From assembly GCA_964627845.1 (NCBI GenBank), contig CAZVKL010000042.1, positions 1-6,635 on the forward strand: a DNA stretch of 6,635 nt, given 5' to 3'. Positions within the stretch are counted from its first letter, which is position 1. Each line of letters opens with the position of its first letter. The DNA comes from DUUI01 sp964627845. Lineage in GTDB: Bacteria > Bacillota_I > Bacilli_A > Erysipelotrichales > Erysipelotrichaceae. Positions 5,295-6,635 of the stretch are shown here, one piece after another. A program made the translations under genes and the position numbers. The notes beneath the pieces were generated by a model. That model was not told where the DNA came from and made no database searches. It was given only the letters and a program-made list of their open reading frames with translations.

Positions 5295-6494
5295 CTAATC
5301 TGAAAAATTATCAAAGTAACCTTGGATATAAACGACTGGCGTTCCCTTATCGCCACTTCCAGATGTTAAATCAGCTAAGGAACCTAGTAAGTCAGTCAAT
5401 TGTCTTGGCGTTGTGCCGAGTTGTCCTTTAAACTCAGCAGCCTCTTCAGATTCTTTATTTTCTTTTATTCGACGATTAATCGCTTCAATTTGTTCTTCTT
5501 TACTTAAATTCTTATAATCATTGTCCGCTAGATATTTAAGTTTAATCTCATTTGGTTTACCCGCAAGGCCTTTCGTGTACGCTGGTGACACAACAGGATC
5601 GGCAAGTTCCCAAATACGTCCAACTGGATCTTTAAATGCACCATCTCCATAGATCATCACTTCGACTTGTTTTCCAGTCAGTTCATTGATTCGTTGTGCG
5701 ATTTTATCAACCACCTCTTGGCAATCTCTTGGGAATAATTTGACTCGTTCATCACTCGCTTTGTTTGAGCCCAGCAGACCAAATTGTTGATTGTAACCAT
5801 GTAGAAAAGTCGGTTTATTTAGAATATCTTCTAATCCTAAAATAATCTGACCCCCTTTTTGTGTTAATAATCGTTTTGATTGATGTCTTGTATGTACATC
5901 ACAAGTGAGTATATTTTTCGTGTAATTAAGAATCTGAGTGACATCATTCGCAAATATAATCTGACATTTAGTGCCTTCCGCTTCAACAATGGTTCGGTAT
6001 GTTTCAATGTAATCCATCCCTGTAAAAGGATGTTCTGATTTACCAAATAAATTAAAGAATTCTTGCTCATTTAAAACATCTTGATAAGGATTAATGTCTT
6101 TATCAAAGAGTAAATCAACTGGAAACAAATGGTTTCCTACTTCATCGGCAGGATAACTTAGTTGAATGATCAATTCATCAACACTTCTTGCTATACCTCT
6201 CAGTACGGTAGCGAATCTATTTCGAGAAAGAATTGGAAAAGTTATCCCCAACCGTTTTTCTCCGTTTAATTTGTTCTTAATGTCTGTTTCTATGTCGTAG
6301 ATGCTAGCGTAGTTACCTTGGGTTCTAGCCACAATTGATTCGGTCATTGCCAATACATCTTTGTCTTTAATTTCAAATTTTGAATGATGGGCAATATCTA
6401 ATAAAAGATCTGGAATGATTTTAATTAAATCATCACCTTCACTAAATATGGGTGTTCTTAAACCTCGTGCGATCGTTCCTATTTGTCTTGTCAT
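5295..6494 (-). CDS. Coenzyme F420-0:L-glutamate ligase family protein (CofE-like)
   Basis: I recognise this 399-aa protein as the long Firmicutes form of the F420-0:L-glutamate ligase family. Archaeal CofE uses GTP to join glutamate to F420-0 by amide bonds. Here the substrate is unknown, because F420 is not known from Lactobacillales. Segments I take as family blocks are RGLRTPIFSEGDDL (10-23), DKDVLAMTESIVARTQGNY (44-62), FPILSRNRF (86-94), SYPADEVGNHL (113-123), HPFTGMDY (155-162), YGDGAFKDPVGRIWELADP (282-300), PNEIKLKYLADND (314-326) and the C-terminal DLLGSLADLTSGSGDKGTPVV (368-388). Acidic GDD and YGDGAFKDP stretches could hold metal and nucleotide, but I cannot assign residues with certainty. 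There is no signal peptide or membrane segment, so it should be cytoplasmic. It is longer than archaeal CofE (about 250 aa). Start: ATG at 6494 with AAGGGG six bases upstream. The gene is intact. The Xre regulator gene lies 106 bases downstream on the same strand with no clear terminator between them. Confidence 0.83.
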   Translation of the reverse strand: MTRQIGTIARGLRTPIFSEGDDLIKIIPDLLLDIAHHSKFEIKDKDVLAMTESIVARTQGNYASIYDIETDIKNKLNGEKRLGITFPILSRNRFATVLRGIARSVDELIIQLSYPADEVGNHLFPVDLLFDKDINPYQDVLNEQEFFNLFGKSEHPFTGMDYIETYRTIVEAEGTKCQIIFANDVTQILNYTKNILTCDVHTRHQSKRLLTQKGGQIILGLEDILNKPTFLHGYNQQFGLLGSNKASDERVKLFPRDCQEVVDKIAQRINELTGKQVEVMIYGDGAFKDPVGRIWELADPVVSPAYTKGLAGKPNEIKLKYLADNDYKNLSKEEQIEAINRRIKENKESEEAAEFKGQLGTTPRQLTDLLGSLADLTSGSGDKGTPVVYIQGYFDNFSD

Positions 6495-6500
6495 GGTTTA

Positions 6501-6528
6501 CCCCTTCTTTCAACACATTTCTATTATA
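6501..6528 (-). promoter_or_regulatory. Promoter -10 and ribosome-binding site of the CofE-like gene
   Basis: On the minus strand, TATAAT (6528-6523) is a perfect -10, with AAGGGG (6506-6501) as ribosome-binding site six bases before the ATG. The best -35-like string, AGGACA (6553-6548), is four of six with a 19-base spacer, and it lies within the stem of the upstream terminator. Confidence 0.55.
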
Positions 6529-6529
6529 C

Positions 6530-6558
6530 AAAAAATAAAGACGAGTTTGTCCTTATTT
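6530..6558 (-). terminator. Terminator of an unseen minus-strand gene to the right
   Basis: Read on the minus strand, AAATAAGGAC (6558-6549) pairs with GTCTTTATTT (6542-6533) around AAACTC, with one G-U pair. A run of six T follows (6535-6530). On the + strand the same pair is an A-C mismatch, so the hairpin favours minus-strand transcription. It implies a gene ending just beyond or near the right edge. Confidence 0.65.
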
Positions 6559-6578
6559 CAGAATAAACTTATATGTTA

Positions 6579-6592
6579 ATTCCTATAGGAAT
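6579..6592. repeat. Perfect 14-base palindrome
   Basis: ATTCCTATAGGAAT reads the same on both strands, with no spacer. It is in the AT-rich stretch right of the terminator hairpin. It could be a dimer-protein binding site, but no flanking gene is visible to give it a role. The rest of 6559-6635 shows no gene I can support. Confidence 0.5.
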
Positions 6593-6635
6593 GTTTTATG
6601 TTGAAACAAAACAATAAGTTATTAATTTTATATAA

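Noticed and set aside
5283..5320. Terminator for the CofE-like gene at its T7 tract
   Set aside because: The minus-strand T tract right after the stop codon is not preceded by a stem I can build.
5864..6070. A 68-codon open frame on the minus strand inside the CofE-like gene
   Set aside because: It is an alternative frame of a strongly supported coding region on the same strand, and its product resembles nothing I know.
6576..6635. C-terminal end of a minus-strand gene entering from the right
   Set aside because: One frame is open for 19 codons to a TAA at 6578-6576, and the terminator at 6530-6558 makes an incoming gene likely. However, the translated string is AT-driven and unrecognisable, and a second frame is also open for 12 codons.

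Overview
This window looks like a chromosomal housekeeping segment from a low-GC Gram-positive bacterium, most likely of the order Lactobacillales. The AT-rich intergenic DNA, strong GGAGG ribosome-binding sites, tRNA genes with encoded CCA ends, and the intracellular peptidases PepF and PepT support this. The genus cannot be fixed from the sequence alone.

The left edge is the end of a + strand tRNA cluster: the 3' part of tRNA-Ser, then complete initiator tRNA-fMet(CAT) and tRNA-Phe(GAA), closed by a rho-independent terminator. A sigma-A-like promoter with an extended -10 lies between tRNA-Ser and tRNA-fMet, so the last two tRNAs can be transcribed separately. A second, nearly perfect hairpin that can work in both directions separates the cluster from the convergent gene pepF.

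The minus strand then carries pepF (oligoendopeptidase F, M3B zinc peptidase) downstream of an MscS-family channel gene. The 37-nt gap between them has no terminator but contains an extended -10 promoter for pepF. Divergent from the channel gene is pepT (tripeptide aminopeptidase, M20B). The two promoters face away from each other around a small inverted repeat. pepT ends in a terminator whose stem begins inside its last codons and whose loop holds the stop codon.

The right half holds two minus-strand genes. One encodes a 191-aa Xre-type regulator with two C-terminal membrane segments. The other encodes a 399-aa protein of the coenzyme F420-0:L-glutamate ligase (CofE-like) family. An upstream terminator isolates the ligase gene from whatever lies beyond the right edge. 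No convincing terminator separates the ligase gene from the regulator gene, so some co-transcription is possible.

Together PepF and PepT would recycle short peptides in the cytoplasm, and the channel would protect against osmotic downshock. I see no mobile element, CRISPR array or phage gene. The feature most worth a second look is the CofE-like ligase, because F420 is not a known cofactor of Lactobacillales, together with its membrane-bound regulator neighbour.
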